Assembly: GCF_002270485.1 (NCBI RefSeq)
Contig: NZ_NQOG01000018.1
Span: 1 to 57,573 of the forward strand
From: Anaerostipes hominis (ex Lee et al. 2021)
Lineage (GTDB): Bacteria > Bacillota > Clostridia > Lachnospirales > Lachnospiraceae
DNA length: 57,573 nt
Reading direction: 5' to 3'
Shown: positions 1-7,189 of the stretch, one piece after another
Layout of the letters: every line of letters begins with the position of its first letter
Numbering within the stretch: the first letter of the stretch is position 1
Made by a program: the position numbers and the translations under genes
The notes under the pieces: model-generated
Database searches by the model: none
What the model was told of the DNA's origin: nothing
Seen by the model: only the letters and a program-made list of their open reading frames with translations

Positions 1-49
1 CAAGTTTTACTGCCTGTACTTTGTATTCATGGTCATATTTACGTGCCAC
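1..49 (-). CDS. IS transposase OrfA, N-terminal 16 codons (runs off the window)
   Basis: The frame starts with GTG at 49 and reads VARKYDHEYKVQAVKL. This resembles the opening of IS3/IS2-type OrfA proteins, where a short basic stretch precedes the helix-turn-helix. An AAGGAGG Shine-Dalgarno at 58-64 fixes the start. The rest lies outside the window, so the family is an inference from a short peptide. Confidence 0.55.
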   Translation of the reverse strand, partial: MARKYDHEYKVQAVKL

Positions 50-79
50 TTTGAATACCTCCTTATTCTCTTGGTTTTA

Positions 80-108
80 TTATGAAATCCTTGAGAATAA
101 ACTGTCAA
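80..108 (-). promoter_or_regulatory. Outward promoter of the IS transposase
   Basis: On the minus strand, TTGACA (103-108) and TCATAA (80-85) are separated by 17 bases. They lie inside the IS end, upstream of the AAGGAGG site. Confidence 0.6.
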
Positions 109-127
109 CTTTTTTTATACCACACCA

Positions 128-397
128 TCTTGACATATCCTTGACAATGACCGTTGCCACGTTTCCGGCTTCAATTTCCGCAATCATACGGTTAAAATTT
201 GGTCTGTCAAACGTCACTCCCGATACTCCATCGTCAATGAAGAAAACGGGATTGGAAAAGCCGTTGTCCGCCGCATATTTGGAAAGGACTGCTTTCTGGT
301 TCACAATGCTGTTGCTGTCGCCCTCTAACGTATCTTCCTGCGAAAGACGGGCGTATAATGCTGTTGTCTGTCCGGGCTTATTTGTATTTGCTGTCAT
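128..397 (-). pseudogene. Large serine recombinase of a Tn1549-type element, truncated by IS
   Basis: About 90 N-terminal residues of a large serine recombinase (resolvase catalytic domain) remain. The nucleophile motif YARLSQED is near residue 15, and the fold continues through DDGVSG and VIVKDMSR, the conserved strand and helix of the domain. Immediately after MSR, where family members continue with a glycine/arginine-rich stretch, the frame enters IS sequence and stops at 80. The ATG at 397 is chosen because AGGAGG sits about eight bases upstream. The recombinase, zinc-ribbon and coiled-coil C-terminal domains are absent from this window and may lie beyond the IS. Such enzymes excise and integrate Tn1549/Tn4451-like conjugative elements. 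As it stands the gene cannot make an active recombinase. Confidence 0.85.
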
Positions 398-459
398 GTG
401 TTCATTCCTCCTGTAATGAACGCCCGACAAACAGTAGTGCTGTACTTATTATACATCGC

Positions 460-660
460 CTATCCCTGTTTGTCATTGGGCGTTTTGACGGTTTCCGATT
501 TTATGAGCCGTATCATCTTATCCCGTAGCCGTTCCGAGCCGCCGCAGGAGGTAGACACTTCATAGTATGTGCCGCCGATTTTGTAGCAGACGGTTTCCTC
601 TGTCGGTTTCCTGTTCTGCGGTACAAATTCACTGTCCTTGATTTCAATATCCCATTCCAT
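460..660 (-). CDS. TnpW-like transposon-encoded small protein
   Basis: This 66-residue protein contains the core YKIGGTYYEVSTSCGGSERL followed by DKMIRLIKSE. That is the pattern of the small TnpW-type proteins encoded next to the recombinase in Tn1549-like conjugative elements. No function is established for the family. The start at 660 is preceded by GGAAGGG. The gene reads toward the recombinase fragment 62 bases away, as expected for the end of such an element. Assignment rests on remembered family similarity and on context. Confidence 0.7.
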   Translation of the reverse strand: MEWDIEIKDSEFVPQNRKPTEETVCYKIGGTYYEVSTSCGGSERLRDKMIRLIKSETVKTPNDKQG

Positions 661-1043
661 TCTTTTCCCTTCCCTTCCGTATTTATTAAAGTGAGAAGTT
701 TCGGAGCAAGCATAGGAAAAGGGTACCCTTTTCCGTAAATCTGCCCGTTTTCGCCTGCGTCTTGCGGACAGATTCTGCTTGTTGGGAAGAATCCCAAACC
801 CTCTTGAAAATCCTCTCACTACCTACAACACCGCACAGAGCGAAAATGACGGAGTTTTGAGAGAAATTTTTCAAAAAGTTTTCCTTATGCCCTACTACGG
901 GAAAGTTTGGAAAATGCCAAATGAAAACAAAATTTTTATGAGTTGAAAGAAAATTTTTAATGCGGTAGAGTTTACAAAAGAGGACAGAAAAAGCGAGGAA
1001 AAAAATCTTATCTTCGGGTATGATTTTCACGAGGAGGTTAAAA
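661..1043. other. Non-coding stretch between tnpW-like gene and AraC gene
   Basis: I find no convincing reading frame, terminator or repeat here. The last bases (1031-1037, GAGGAGG) are the ribosome binding site of the next gene. Frames that cross this stretch lack ribosome binding sites and recognisable motifs. Confidence 0.5.
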
Positions 1044-1898
1044 ATGGAGTGGTTGAAAAATTTAAGCAATGCTATAGAGTATATAGAGGAAAATCTTGAT
1101 AAAGAAATTTCTGTAGACACCGCCGCCAGTATCGCGTGTTGCTCAACCTATTACTTTCAACGTATGTTTTCCTATGTTGCGGGTATCTCATTGGCAGAAT
1201 ATATCCGTAAGCGCAGGATGTCACAGGCGGCTTTTGAATTGCAGAGGACAGACAGAAAGGTAATAGATATTGCGCTAAAATATGGGTACAATTCCCCGAC
1301 ATCGTTTAACCGGGCATTTCAAAACGTTCATGGAATTGCACCGGCTGCGGCTAAGAATAATGGAATTACCCTAAATTCATACCCACCCATAAGGTTCTCT
1401 GTAGCAGTTACAGGAGGAGATGCTATGCCATACCACATTGAGGAAAAATGTCCTATGCGTATGATTGGGGTTCGGATGCCTTTAGTTGATGATGTAGAAG
1501 TCAATATGCAGAATATTCCCGGATTCTGGAAACAGACATTATACACAGAGCATTTTAAACAATTATGCAGTTTTCACCAAAATGAACCAAAGGGTATTTT
1601 AGGCGTTACAGCATATCAAGACCCGGACAATATTTTTTACTATATCGCGGTTTCAACGGATACCGCTGTTCCTTATGGAATGGCAGAATTTGAAATCCCG
1701 GCAGCAACATGGGTTGTTTTTGAAAACACCGGACGTTTTAAAGAAAATGTGCAGAGCGTATTCCGGCGTTTTTACTCTGAATGGCTTCCGTTTTCGGGAT
1801 ATGAATATGCAGGGCTTCCCGATATTGAAGTATATCCGATTGTTGCAGAAGCGCCAGTCTGCGGTCATTCGGAAGTATGGATTGCAATAAAGAAGTAG
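1044..1898 (+). CDS. AraC-family regulator with C-terminal GyrI-like ligand domain
   Basis: This protein is 284 residues long. The N-terminal roughly 105 residues form the two AraC helix-turn-helix motifs (IEENLDKEISVDTAASIACC, then VIDIALKYGYNSPTSFNRAF). From about residue 125 the protein resembles the GyrI/effector-binding fold seen in Rob- and BmrR-type regulators. The ATG at 1044 has GAGGAGG seven bases upstream, which excludes an earlier ATG at 1020. The DNA-binding domain is N-terminal, as in Rob/SoxS-like proteins with an added effector domain, so it probably senses a small hydrophobic ligand. The next gene starts 12 bases downstream, so the two are likely co-transcribed, and the regulator probably controls this pair (inference). 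Confidence 0.85.
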   Translation: MEWLKNLSNAIEYIEENLDKEISVDTAASIACCSTYYFQRMFSYVAGISLAEYIRKRRMSQAAFELQRTDRKVIDIALKYGYNSPTSFNRAFQNVHGIAPAAAKNNGITLNSYPPIRFSVAVTGGDAMPYHIEEKCPMRMIGVRMPLVDDVEVNMQNIPGFWKQTLYTEHFKQLCSFHQNEPKGILGVTAYQDPDNIFYYIAVSTDTAVPYGMAEFEIPAATWVVFENTGRFKENVQSVFRRFYSEWLPFSGYEYAGLPDIEVYPIVAEAPVCGHSEVWIAIKK

Positions 1899-1910
1899 AA
1901 GGAGAGAGAA

Positions 1911-2957
1911 ATGTATCATTTAAGGTTAAAGGGCGAACATTACCAAATGGGAGTAAAAAGAGGATTGATTTTTCAAAAAGCAAAAATGGCTTTCCCACTT
2001 CACCTTGACAAGTTTCAGATAGAACATGGAAAAGCAAGTGAAAAAATTCTAAAAGAGTTTTTCCCTGAAGTATGCGAAGAAATACTGGGAATCAGCGATA
2101 CGATGGGAATAGATTATTTACCATTTGCTTCATGGATGCTGTGTATGGGGTGCTGTATGTATAATTTAGAAGAAAACATACCTGTTGAAATCCGTGGATG
2201 CACAGCATTTGCTTTTTCAAAAAATGGCAGAATCATATATGGGCGAAATAATGATTTGCCGCCATATCTGCGCGACGGGAGCAAGAGCGAAATCTATGCT
2301 CCGGCAGACGGAAACCGCTTTAACATTACCACATCTTCGTTTGTCAATGGAGAAGAGGGGCTGAACGAGCATGGGTTAGCTGTTGCCATGACGTTTGTTA
2401 TGACTGGGCTTGAAAAAATACAGGCGGGATTTAACTCGTGTTTTGTTGTTCGGTATTTACTTGAAAAAGCGGACAGCACGGAAGCGGCAATTTCTTTGCT
2501 TATGCCATTACCGATTGCTTCAAACTGTAATATCCTGCTTGCAGATAGAAGCGGCAATATGGTAGTTGTTGAGTGTACTCCTACTGCTAAAAGAATCAGA
2601 AAACCAGAGATGTTTAAAAATGGCAAAATTGTTTGCACAGTAAACAGTTTTACCTCTGATGAAATGAAACAATATGATGATGCGAATGGAAATGATTATG
2701 ATTCTGCAAAACGTTATGGAGTAGTTATGGACAGCTTTTCGCATTGCATTACGGATGATGTCATTGAAACAACCAAACTGCTTTTAAAAGGGGAATATGG
2801 ATTTATGTGTCAGTATGACAATGAGCCGGATTTTGAAACGGTCTGGAGTTCCATATTTGATTTAAGAAGTCTGGTTATTTTCCGGGCAGAGGGTGACCCA
2901 AGAAAGAAAAAATTTATTGCCGATAGCAGACTGCATGATATTGTATCAGAAAAATAA
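1911..2957 (+). CDS. C45-type Ntn-hydrolase (acyltransferase/choloylglycine hydrolase-like)
   Basis: This 348-residue protein resembles the acyl-CoA:6-aminopenicillanate acyltransferase / C45 peptidase group. An N-terminal helical region precedes RGCTAF, whose Cys97 would become the N-terminal nucleophile after self-cleavage. Asn/Asp-rich strands follow (GRNNDLPPY, then NEHGLAVAMTF). Members hydrolyse or transfer acyl groups on linear amides; the substrate cannot be read from sequence. An AAGGAGAG site precedes the ATG. The gene forms a two-gene unit with the AraC regulator, so it is probably induced by that regulator's ligand. It is cargo inside mobile-element remnants. No signal peptide is evident, so it is probably cytoplasmic. 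Confidence 0.75.
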   Translation: MYHLRLKGEHYQMGVKRGLIFQKAKMAFPLHLDKFQIEHGKASEKILKEFFPEVCEEILGISDTMGIDYLPFASWMLCMGCCMYNLEENIPVEIRGCTAFAFSKNGRIIYGRNNDLPPYLRDGSKSEIYAPADGNRFNITTSSFVNGEEGLNEHGLAVAMTFVMTGLEKIQAGFNSCFVVRYLLEKADSTEAAISLLMPLPIASNCNILLADRSGNMVVVECTPTAKRIRKPEMFKNGKIVCTVNSFTSDEMKQYDDANGNDYDSAKRYGVVMDSFSHCITDDVIETTKLLLKGEYGFMCQYDNEPDFETVWSSIFDLRSLVIFRAEGDPRKKKFIADSRLHDIVSEK

Positions 2958-3361
2958 AAAATCTGTTTTCACATACCTGCCACACAATGGTATTGCCATA
3001 AATGGCAAAAGAAAAAAAGCCGTTGTCAGCAGGAGTATTAGTGCGCTTCCATTCTTTTGTGGCAGTATTTGAGAAATCAAAACCGCCATTTCTTTATATC
3101 TCCAATAGGGCTGTGCTATTTCTTACAATGATAGCGGCGGATAGAGGTAACCACTATGAAACATGCACTATATATACAGAATCCCACAATCTTTAAGCTG
3201 TTAAAAAAATCTCGTCCACCGCCGGGGAGTATTTTGCTTATGAATATGAACTGTCAATTCATTTAATATGTTATCATAACTCTATGTTGTATCAGATACC
3301 CATGCAATTTATCCTGCATGGGATTTTTTTGTCCTTTTATATAGGGAGAAAGGTAGGTAAT
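2958..3361 (+). other. Intergenic stretch with hairpins ahead of the sigma-like pseudogene
   Basis: No gene is supported. A short perfect hairpin (TTGCCAT-AA-ATGGCAA, around 2992-3007) follows the hydrolase gene. A stronger terminator-like hairpin lies at 3299-3330. The stretch around 3210-3240 resembles 6510-6550 (both contain a CCACCGCC...GGA.TATT core), which points to related mobile-element sequence. Frames here have no recognisable domain. Confidence 0.45.
3299..3330 (+). terminator. Terminator or attenuator upstream of sigma-like pseudogene
   Basis: CCCATGCA (3299-3306) pairs perfectly with TGCATGGG (3315-3322) across an eight-base loop, and T7 follows after one A. It lies about 30 bases upstream of the sigma-like start, so it could be a leader attenuator. 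Confidence 0.75.
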
Positions 3362-3819
3362 ATGAAATACTCTGAACAATTTATAGAGCATATCTAATAT
3401 GCTTTTAGCGGATTCTGTAAAATTGTCCTGTGCCATGAAGCAATTAACGCTGGCGGGATTTGAAGCGGAAAGAAGCAAAGGAAATATCCCTTAACTATCT
3501 GATGTCGGAAAGATTTTTTGAACCGTCTGCTATGGATAGTTACTTTGAAAAGCTGGACAAGCCGACCGCATTTCTTGTGTTTGGGAAAGAAATTATCGTT
3601 GATAATGAACAGTTAGCGACGGCATTGTCAAGATTACCGAAATTACGGCGTGAAGTCCTGTTGCTTTATTACTTTGTCGGCTATCGTGATGAAGCAATCG
3701 GCAGACTGTACGGGCGTTGCAGAAGCACGATAAACAGCAGGCGAAATATTGCGCTTAAACAGTTACGAAAAGAATGGGAGAAACTGGAACATGAGAAACA
3801 AAAAACTGATACCTTTTGA
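3362..3819 (+). pseudogene. Tn916/Tn1549-type sigma-70-like regulator, frameshifted
   Basis: The start MKYSEQFIEHI is followed by a TAA at codon 12. The same frame then reads YAFSGFCKIVLCHEAINA. One base is missing near 3452 and the sequence resumes in another frame as LKRKEAKEISLNYLMSERFF. The C-terminal half is intact: LPKLRREVLLLYYFVGYRDE followed by RSTINSRRNIALKQLRK is a sigma region 4 helix-turn-helix. Intact members regulate conjugative-transposon genes. One nonsense codon plus one deletion indicates decay and not a sequencing slip. Its 3' end overlaps the HTH_16 gene. Confidence 0.8.
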
Positions 3820-3994
3820 AATAATCGAAAAAGCGGTTGCCGGAGAACCGGAAGCAGTAGACGCAGTATTACGGTATTACACAGGATACATCAAGTATCT
3901 GTCTATGTATAAGGGACATATCAATGACGACACGCAGGACAGGCTAAAGGCAAAACTGGTTGAAGCTATATTGAAATTTCGCTTCGACCGTTAG
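3791..3994 (+). CDS. HTH_16-type conjugative-transposon regulator
   Basis: This 67-residue protein reads IPFEIIEKAVAGEPEAVDAV and ends DRLKAKLVEAILKFRFDR. That is characteristic of the small helix-turn-helix protein (Pfam HTH_16) that overlaps the sigma-like gene in Tn916/Tn1549-like elements. The ATG at 3791 lies inside the 3' end of the sigma-like frame, the usual translational coupling. Excisionase and integrase, which normally follow, are missing, so the element is a remnant. This gene itself shows no damage. Confidence 0.8.
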   Translation: MRNKKLIPFEIIEKAVAGEPEAVDAVLRYYTGYIKYLSMYKGHINDDTQDRLKAKLVEAILKFRFDR

Positions 3995-4368
3995 GAAGTA
4001 GCAAAGACAGGAAAAGCTGTCAAGAGGACGAAATCAGTAAACTGCTTTCGCCCTCAATTTATTATGGGGGTTGTTACGCAATAGGAGTTATTTTGTCCTT
4101 GATTTATGCGGATTTGCGAGTGTTAAAATGACGGGGCAAAGGTTTTATATGTCTGCCCTCAAAAACGGCTTTCTATGGCGTAACAAAAAAGCAGAGAACC
4201 GACCACTAAAGAAAGTGATATATTCTCTGCTTTTGTTTGCACCCTGTCTGTCAGCGTTATGGATAAGTTGTTATAATACTTCCTTATCACTATTAACCCT
4301 TGTATCATGGGGCTTTGCGGGCGCGGTTTTGACCGGGCAAGGGAAATTAACCCCACAAAAACACCGTC
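3995..4368. other. Unassigned stretch with a terminator-like hairpin
   Basis: No gene is recognised. A small hairpin GACAG-GAAAAG-CTGTC lies near 4005. A stronger one has AAAAGCAGAGAA (4187-4198) pairing perfectly with TTCTCTGCTTTT (4223-4234); its ends are A-rich and T-rich, so it could terminate transcription in both directions. A long plus-strand frame (4071-4379) lacks a ribosome binding site and any known domain. Confidence 0.45.
4187..4238. terminator. Bidirectional terminator-like hairpin
   Basis: This is a 12-bp perfect stem with a 24-base loop that contains a second small stem (CACT/AGTG). A-tract and T-tract flanks fit termination on either strand. Confidence 0.55.
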
Positions 4369-4668
4369 CTACCGCGTGACACCCCCCCCATCGGCAAGCA
4401 GACTGTCGAGCTGCCGCCGCCCGGTAGATTTTTCCGTTTCCTCATTTGGGAAAAAGAACTGGTCCACCGACACATCTAAAAAGGTGACAAGCTCATAAAA
4501 GATTTGTAGGCTTGGGTGCTGTCCGCTGTTCTCAATGGACGCGATATAGCGCGGCGCAATGTTCAGTCTGTCCGTTAACTGGTTGCGCGAGATACCCTTT
4601 GCCTTTCGTGCTTCTTTTATGGCTTGCCCGAAAGCCTTAAAATCATACTTCACTTTGTCCTGCTTCAT
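4369..4668 (-). CDS. XRE-family repressor, C-terminus altered
   Basis: This protein of about 99 residues has an N-terminal lambda/Cro-type helix-turn-helix: FGQAIKEARKAKGISRNQLT, then NIAPRYIASIENSGQHPSL. ELVTFLDVSVDQFFFP follows. This is the repressor type found at the regulatory crossroads of Tn916/Tn1549-like elements. The ATG at 4668 is chosen because AGGG lies seven bases upstream; a GTG three codons earlier is possible. The last residues, DGGGVTR, are encoded by a run of eight G on the coding strand. Related repressors usually continue for a further 15-20 residues here, so a slip in the G tract or a junction near 4370 may have shortened the protein. DNA binding should be unaffected. Confidence 0.75.
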   Translation of the reverse strand: MKQDKVKYDFKAFGQAIKEARKAKGISRNQLTDRLNIAPRYIASIENSGQHPSLQIFYELVTFLDVSVDQFFFPNEETEKSTGRRQLDSLLADGGGVTR

Positions 4669-4799
4669 ATTTTTCACCCTACTACATTTTACCGTTCACC
4701 TTTCCTTTTTGAATATGATTACACATATCATAGTGCTGATTAGAATAGAACATGGTATTTGCAGGTAATATGTTGATATTTTGAGGTCAAACATTTATA

Positions 4800-5642
4800 A
4801 TGATACATAGAAAGTTTCGATTAGAGGTGATTAACATTTTAAATATTACCCGTTATGCAATTAAAAATGAATGTCTTATTCCGTGGGTGAAATTTTTTTG
4901 GCACATTGAAGCCGCGAATGCAGACATACACTATAAACTTCTTCCAACGGATTGTATTGATGTTATATTGAATTTGGCTGATGATGTGGTATATGAAACA
5001 GAATGTAATAAAATAATAGCACCCCCTTTTCATATCAATGGACTACGTAGCAAGTACAGTTTTATCCATCAAGAAAAAACCATTAGTATTTTTGGTATAT
5101 CATTTTATCCTCATGGGCTATATCCCTTTGTGCATAAATCACTTAAGGAAGTTCAAAACAAAGTGGTTGATCTAAATGGGCTTTCATACAGTTTAGGAGA
5201 AAAGTTAAAAAAAGCAGTCAGTAATGATACTACTGAAAAAATAATAGCTGAAATCGAAAATACTTTGATTCAGGAGTTATCTATAAAGCAAGATTTTGTG
5301 GATAAAGCACAGCTAATATCAGATTTTATAACAATTAGCGATGATATATCTATCAAATCCTTTTGTTATGAACGGTCAATAAACATAAAAACTTTTGAGA
5401 GAATGTTTTTAAATTATACGGGCTATACTCCGAAAATTTTGCGTCGTATAAAACGTTTCCAGAATACATGTAATCAATTAGTACATCAACATATTAGTTT
5501 AACCGATATTACTTACGATAATAATTTTACTGACCAATCATATTTTATAAAAGAGTTTACACGATTTTCGGGAACAGCACCACGCACCTTTCAGACAGAG
5601 AAAGCTACTGTAAAAGAGAATGTTAAATACAAATACCTATGA
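4800..5642 (+). CDS. AraC-family regulator (DUF6597-like N-terminal domain)
   Basis: This 280-residue protein has an N-terminal region (residues 10-125, with LLPTDCIDVILNLAD and GISFYPHGLYPF) that matches the ligand-binding fold of DUF6597-type AraC regulators. A C-terminal AraC domain begins near residue 175 (SIKSFCYERSINIKTFERMF, then NFTDQSYFIKEFTRFSGTAP). The gene is noticeably AT-rich relative to the core genes, which fits transfer. The ribosome binding site is weak (GAGG about 13 bases upstream of 4800), so the exact start is uncertain. Two small genes follow in the same direction and the unit ends in a strong terminator. The regulator probably controls them, responding to an unknown ligand (inference). 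Confidence 0.8.
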   Translation: MIHRKFRLEVINILNITRYAIKNECLIPWVKFFWHIEAANADIHYKLLPTDCIDVILNLADDVVYETECNKIIAPPFHINGLRSKYSFIHQEKTISIFGISFYPHGLYPFVHKSLKEVQNKVVDLNGLSYSLGEKLKKAVSNDTTEKIIAEIENTLIQELSIKQDFVDKAQLISDFITISDDISIKSFCYERSINIKTFERMFLNYTGYTPKILRRIKRFQNTCNQLVHQHISLTDITYDNNFTDQSYFIKEFTRFSGTAPRTFQTEKATVKENVKYKYL

Positions 5643-5712
5643 CCAGTCGATTTTCTACTATATCTCTTGTTTTATTTCATGTAGACTATGAAAAAAACAG
5701 GAGGTATTTTTT

Positions 5713-6021
5713 ATGTCTATTACAACGGAAATCGTAACAATGAAAGCTTCACAGGAGGTAACAAAAGACAGCTTCATCAGCATTGTGGACTCGCTTGAAA
5801 AGGACTATCATTCAAAGCAACAGGGTTTTATTGACACGGAGCTTCTCTACAACGAAGAAAACAGGGAATGGACTATGATACAGCATTGGGCTTCAATGGA
5901 AGAACTCAAGGCTGCTTCTGATAAAATGTTTCAAGATGAGGGAGCAGCCCCTTTTGTAAAAGCACTTGACGCTGCAAGTGTCAAAATGAGCATATTACCA
6001 CAAATGAAAAAATGGGGATAA
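5713..6021 (+). CDS. ABM-fold (antibiotic biosynthesis monooxygenase-like) protein
   Basis: This 102-residue protein has a ferredoxin-like alpha/beta pattern of the ABM superfamily: ITTEIVTMKAS at the start, a helix with DSFISIVDSLEKDY, the strand GFIDTELLYNEENREWTMIQ, then HWASMEELKAASDKMF. ABM-fold proteins include monooxygenases and stress-response dimers; no catalytic claim can be made. CAGGAGG precedes the ATG. It lies between the AraC gene and the TIGR04076 gene, four bases from the latter, so the two are translationally close and probably form one transcript ending at 6395. Confidence 0.75.
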   Translation: MSITTEIVTMKASQEVTKDSFISIVDSLEKDYHSKQQGFIDTELLYNEENREWTMIQHWASMEELKAASDKMFQDEGAAPFVKALDAASVKMSILPQMKKWG

Positions 6022-6025
6022 AAAA

Positions 6026-6289
6026 GTGAAAAAGTTTGAATATCAAATTGAAAAGGTAACAGGGCATTGTTCATGTGGATATAAGGTAGGGGACGTATTT
6101 CAATGTGAGGGTATGAATACTCCCTGTACTCCATTTTGTGGAGGTGCTTACATGGCTTTGTTTCCTATTCAAGTCGCCCTACACAATGGAGCTACCTTTA
6201 ATTTTGAAGAAAACCCAAAGTCAAAAGGAAATTTGGCTTGTCCTGATAATGGGTATGTTGTTTTCAAAGTTACTCTGATTGAGGACTAG
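6026..6289 (+). CDS. TIGR04076-family cysteine-rich small protein
   Basis: This 87-residue protein has the pattern of TIGR04076: VTGHCSCGYKVGDVFQC, then a central region rich in Cys and Gly, and CPDNGYVVFKVT near the end. The five to six cysteines suggest metal binding or a redox role, but the family is uncharacterised. Translation starts at GTG 6026, four bases after the upstream stop, with GGGG in the overlapping region as ribosome binding site. It ends the AraC cassette just before a strong terminator. Confidence 0.75.
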   Translation: MKKFEYQIEKVTGHCSCGYKVGDVFQCEGMNTPCTPFCGGAYMALFPIQVALHNGATFNFEENPKSKGNLACPDNGYVVFKVTLIED

Positions 6290-6351
6290 TTATTTAAGTG
6301 AAAATTTGAAACGGAATACAACGGAACGCCCAAACAAAATAAAGCGAGCCT

Positions 6352-6395
6352 AACGGCGGTTTTGACATAACAATCAAAGCCGCCGTTTTCTTTTT
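6352..6395 (+). terminator. Terminator of the AraC-ABM-TIGR04076 unit
   Basis: A 14-base arm (6352-6365) pairs with 6374-6387, one G-U pair excepted, across an eight-base loop. A T-rich tail follows. Confidence 0.85.
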
Positions 6396-6635
6396 CAAAA
6401 ATAGGAATATGGAGGGTGTGTTAAAGTCGCCCTTGTTTAAGGATACGGCGGTATCAAGGGGGTATCGCCATGATGCTTTTGTATCGACATAATCCGACAA
6501 CATTTTTATCAGAAAAAGCCCGCCCACCGCCACGGAATATTCCGGCTTCATAGATGATTACACACATCATTATAATACTGTTTATATTTCATTACTCCTT
6601 CTTCTGTTATCTGATATATAGAAACTTATTAGTTT
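6396..6635. other. Non-coding junction region
   Basis: I see no gene. Bases 6510-6570 resemble mobile-element sequence also seen near 3210-3240 and 4710-4735 (shared CCACCGCC...GGA.TATT core and a GATTACACA.ATCAT core). It probably marks an old recombination joint. Confidence 0.4.
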
Positions 6636-7189
6636 GTGGCGGTAATTGGTGATATTAGGGAGTCGAGAAAATTAGGATCAAGAATTACTTTAAGAGATGA
6701 ATTTCAAGGGCTTTTATCACACGGAAAAAATCTTGTAAATATTGTTCAGGAAATAAAAATGAGACTGTATCCTGTAGAAATTCGGTTTGGTATTGGTATA
6801 TAACGACAGAGATAAATACGGATATGGCATTGGGAGCAGATGGACCGGCATATTATTATGCCAGAAATGCAATAAATCTGTTAAAAGAAAACGAAAAGAA
6901 AAATAAGAAAGTGATTTCAGATATATATATTGAAGCCGAAAATAAAAAAGAAGTGATGCTGATAAATACAATTTTTGAATTAATAAAGGTTATTGAACAA
7001 GATTGGACAGAAAAACAAAGAGTTATTATTTGTGATATGATTGAAAATAAAGATACACAGAAAAATATTGCTATACGCAATGGAGTTACACAGCCATCTG
7101 TTAATAAGATGTTATCGAAAGGAAATTATTACGTATATGATAAAGCAGTCAGAAGTACGAGTGAAGTGTTAGGAGAATATATAAGATAA
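6636..7189 (+). pseudogene. SatD-family protein, decayed
   Basis: The frame opens with VAVIGDIRESRKLGSRI, the family start, but without its ATG, and a TAG lies two codons upstream. About 30 residues are then missing before DEFQGLLSHG, an internal deletion. At about 6798 one base is lost after RFGIG, giving a stop at 6801-6803. The next frame resumes at MALGADGPAYYYARNAINLL and runs to a normal end with a C-terminal helix-turn-helix-like part (KNIAIRNGVTQPSVNKMLS). SatD proteins are encoded next to a DUF3307 membrane protein and their role is poorly known. Three independent lesions make this a pseudogene. The sequence is very AT-rich compared with the core genes. Confidence 0.8.

Larger units (their letters stand above)
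1..127 (-). mobile_element. Left-truncated IS3-like insertion sequence (5' end only)
   Basis: The reading frame of a serine recombinase breaks off abruptly at 128. From 127 leftwards there is a new promoter, a strong ribosome binding site and the start of a transposase-like frame. The sequence begins with TGG, as IS3-family ends often do. The other end is outside the window, so neither the inverted repeat nor the target duplication can be checked. That it is an IS is an inference from the abrupt junction and the OrfA-like start. Confidence 0.65.

Noticed and set aside
686-1120. Long minus-strand frame across the gap and the AraC start
   Set aside because: No ribosome binding site or domain, and it overlaps the well-supported AraC gene on the other strand.
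3002-3196. Small plus-strand frame starting MAKEKKPLSAG
   Set aside because: No Shine-Dalgarno, no family resemblance, and it lies between hairpins in mobile-element debris.
4071-4379. Plus-strand frame of 102 codons with hydrophobic stretches
   Set aside because: It lacks a ribosome binding site, contains a bidirectional terminator-like hairpin, and overlaps the XRE gene end. I recognise no domain.
6294-6551. Minus-strand 85-codon frame
   Set aside because: It runs through the terminator of the AraC cassette and has no start signal.
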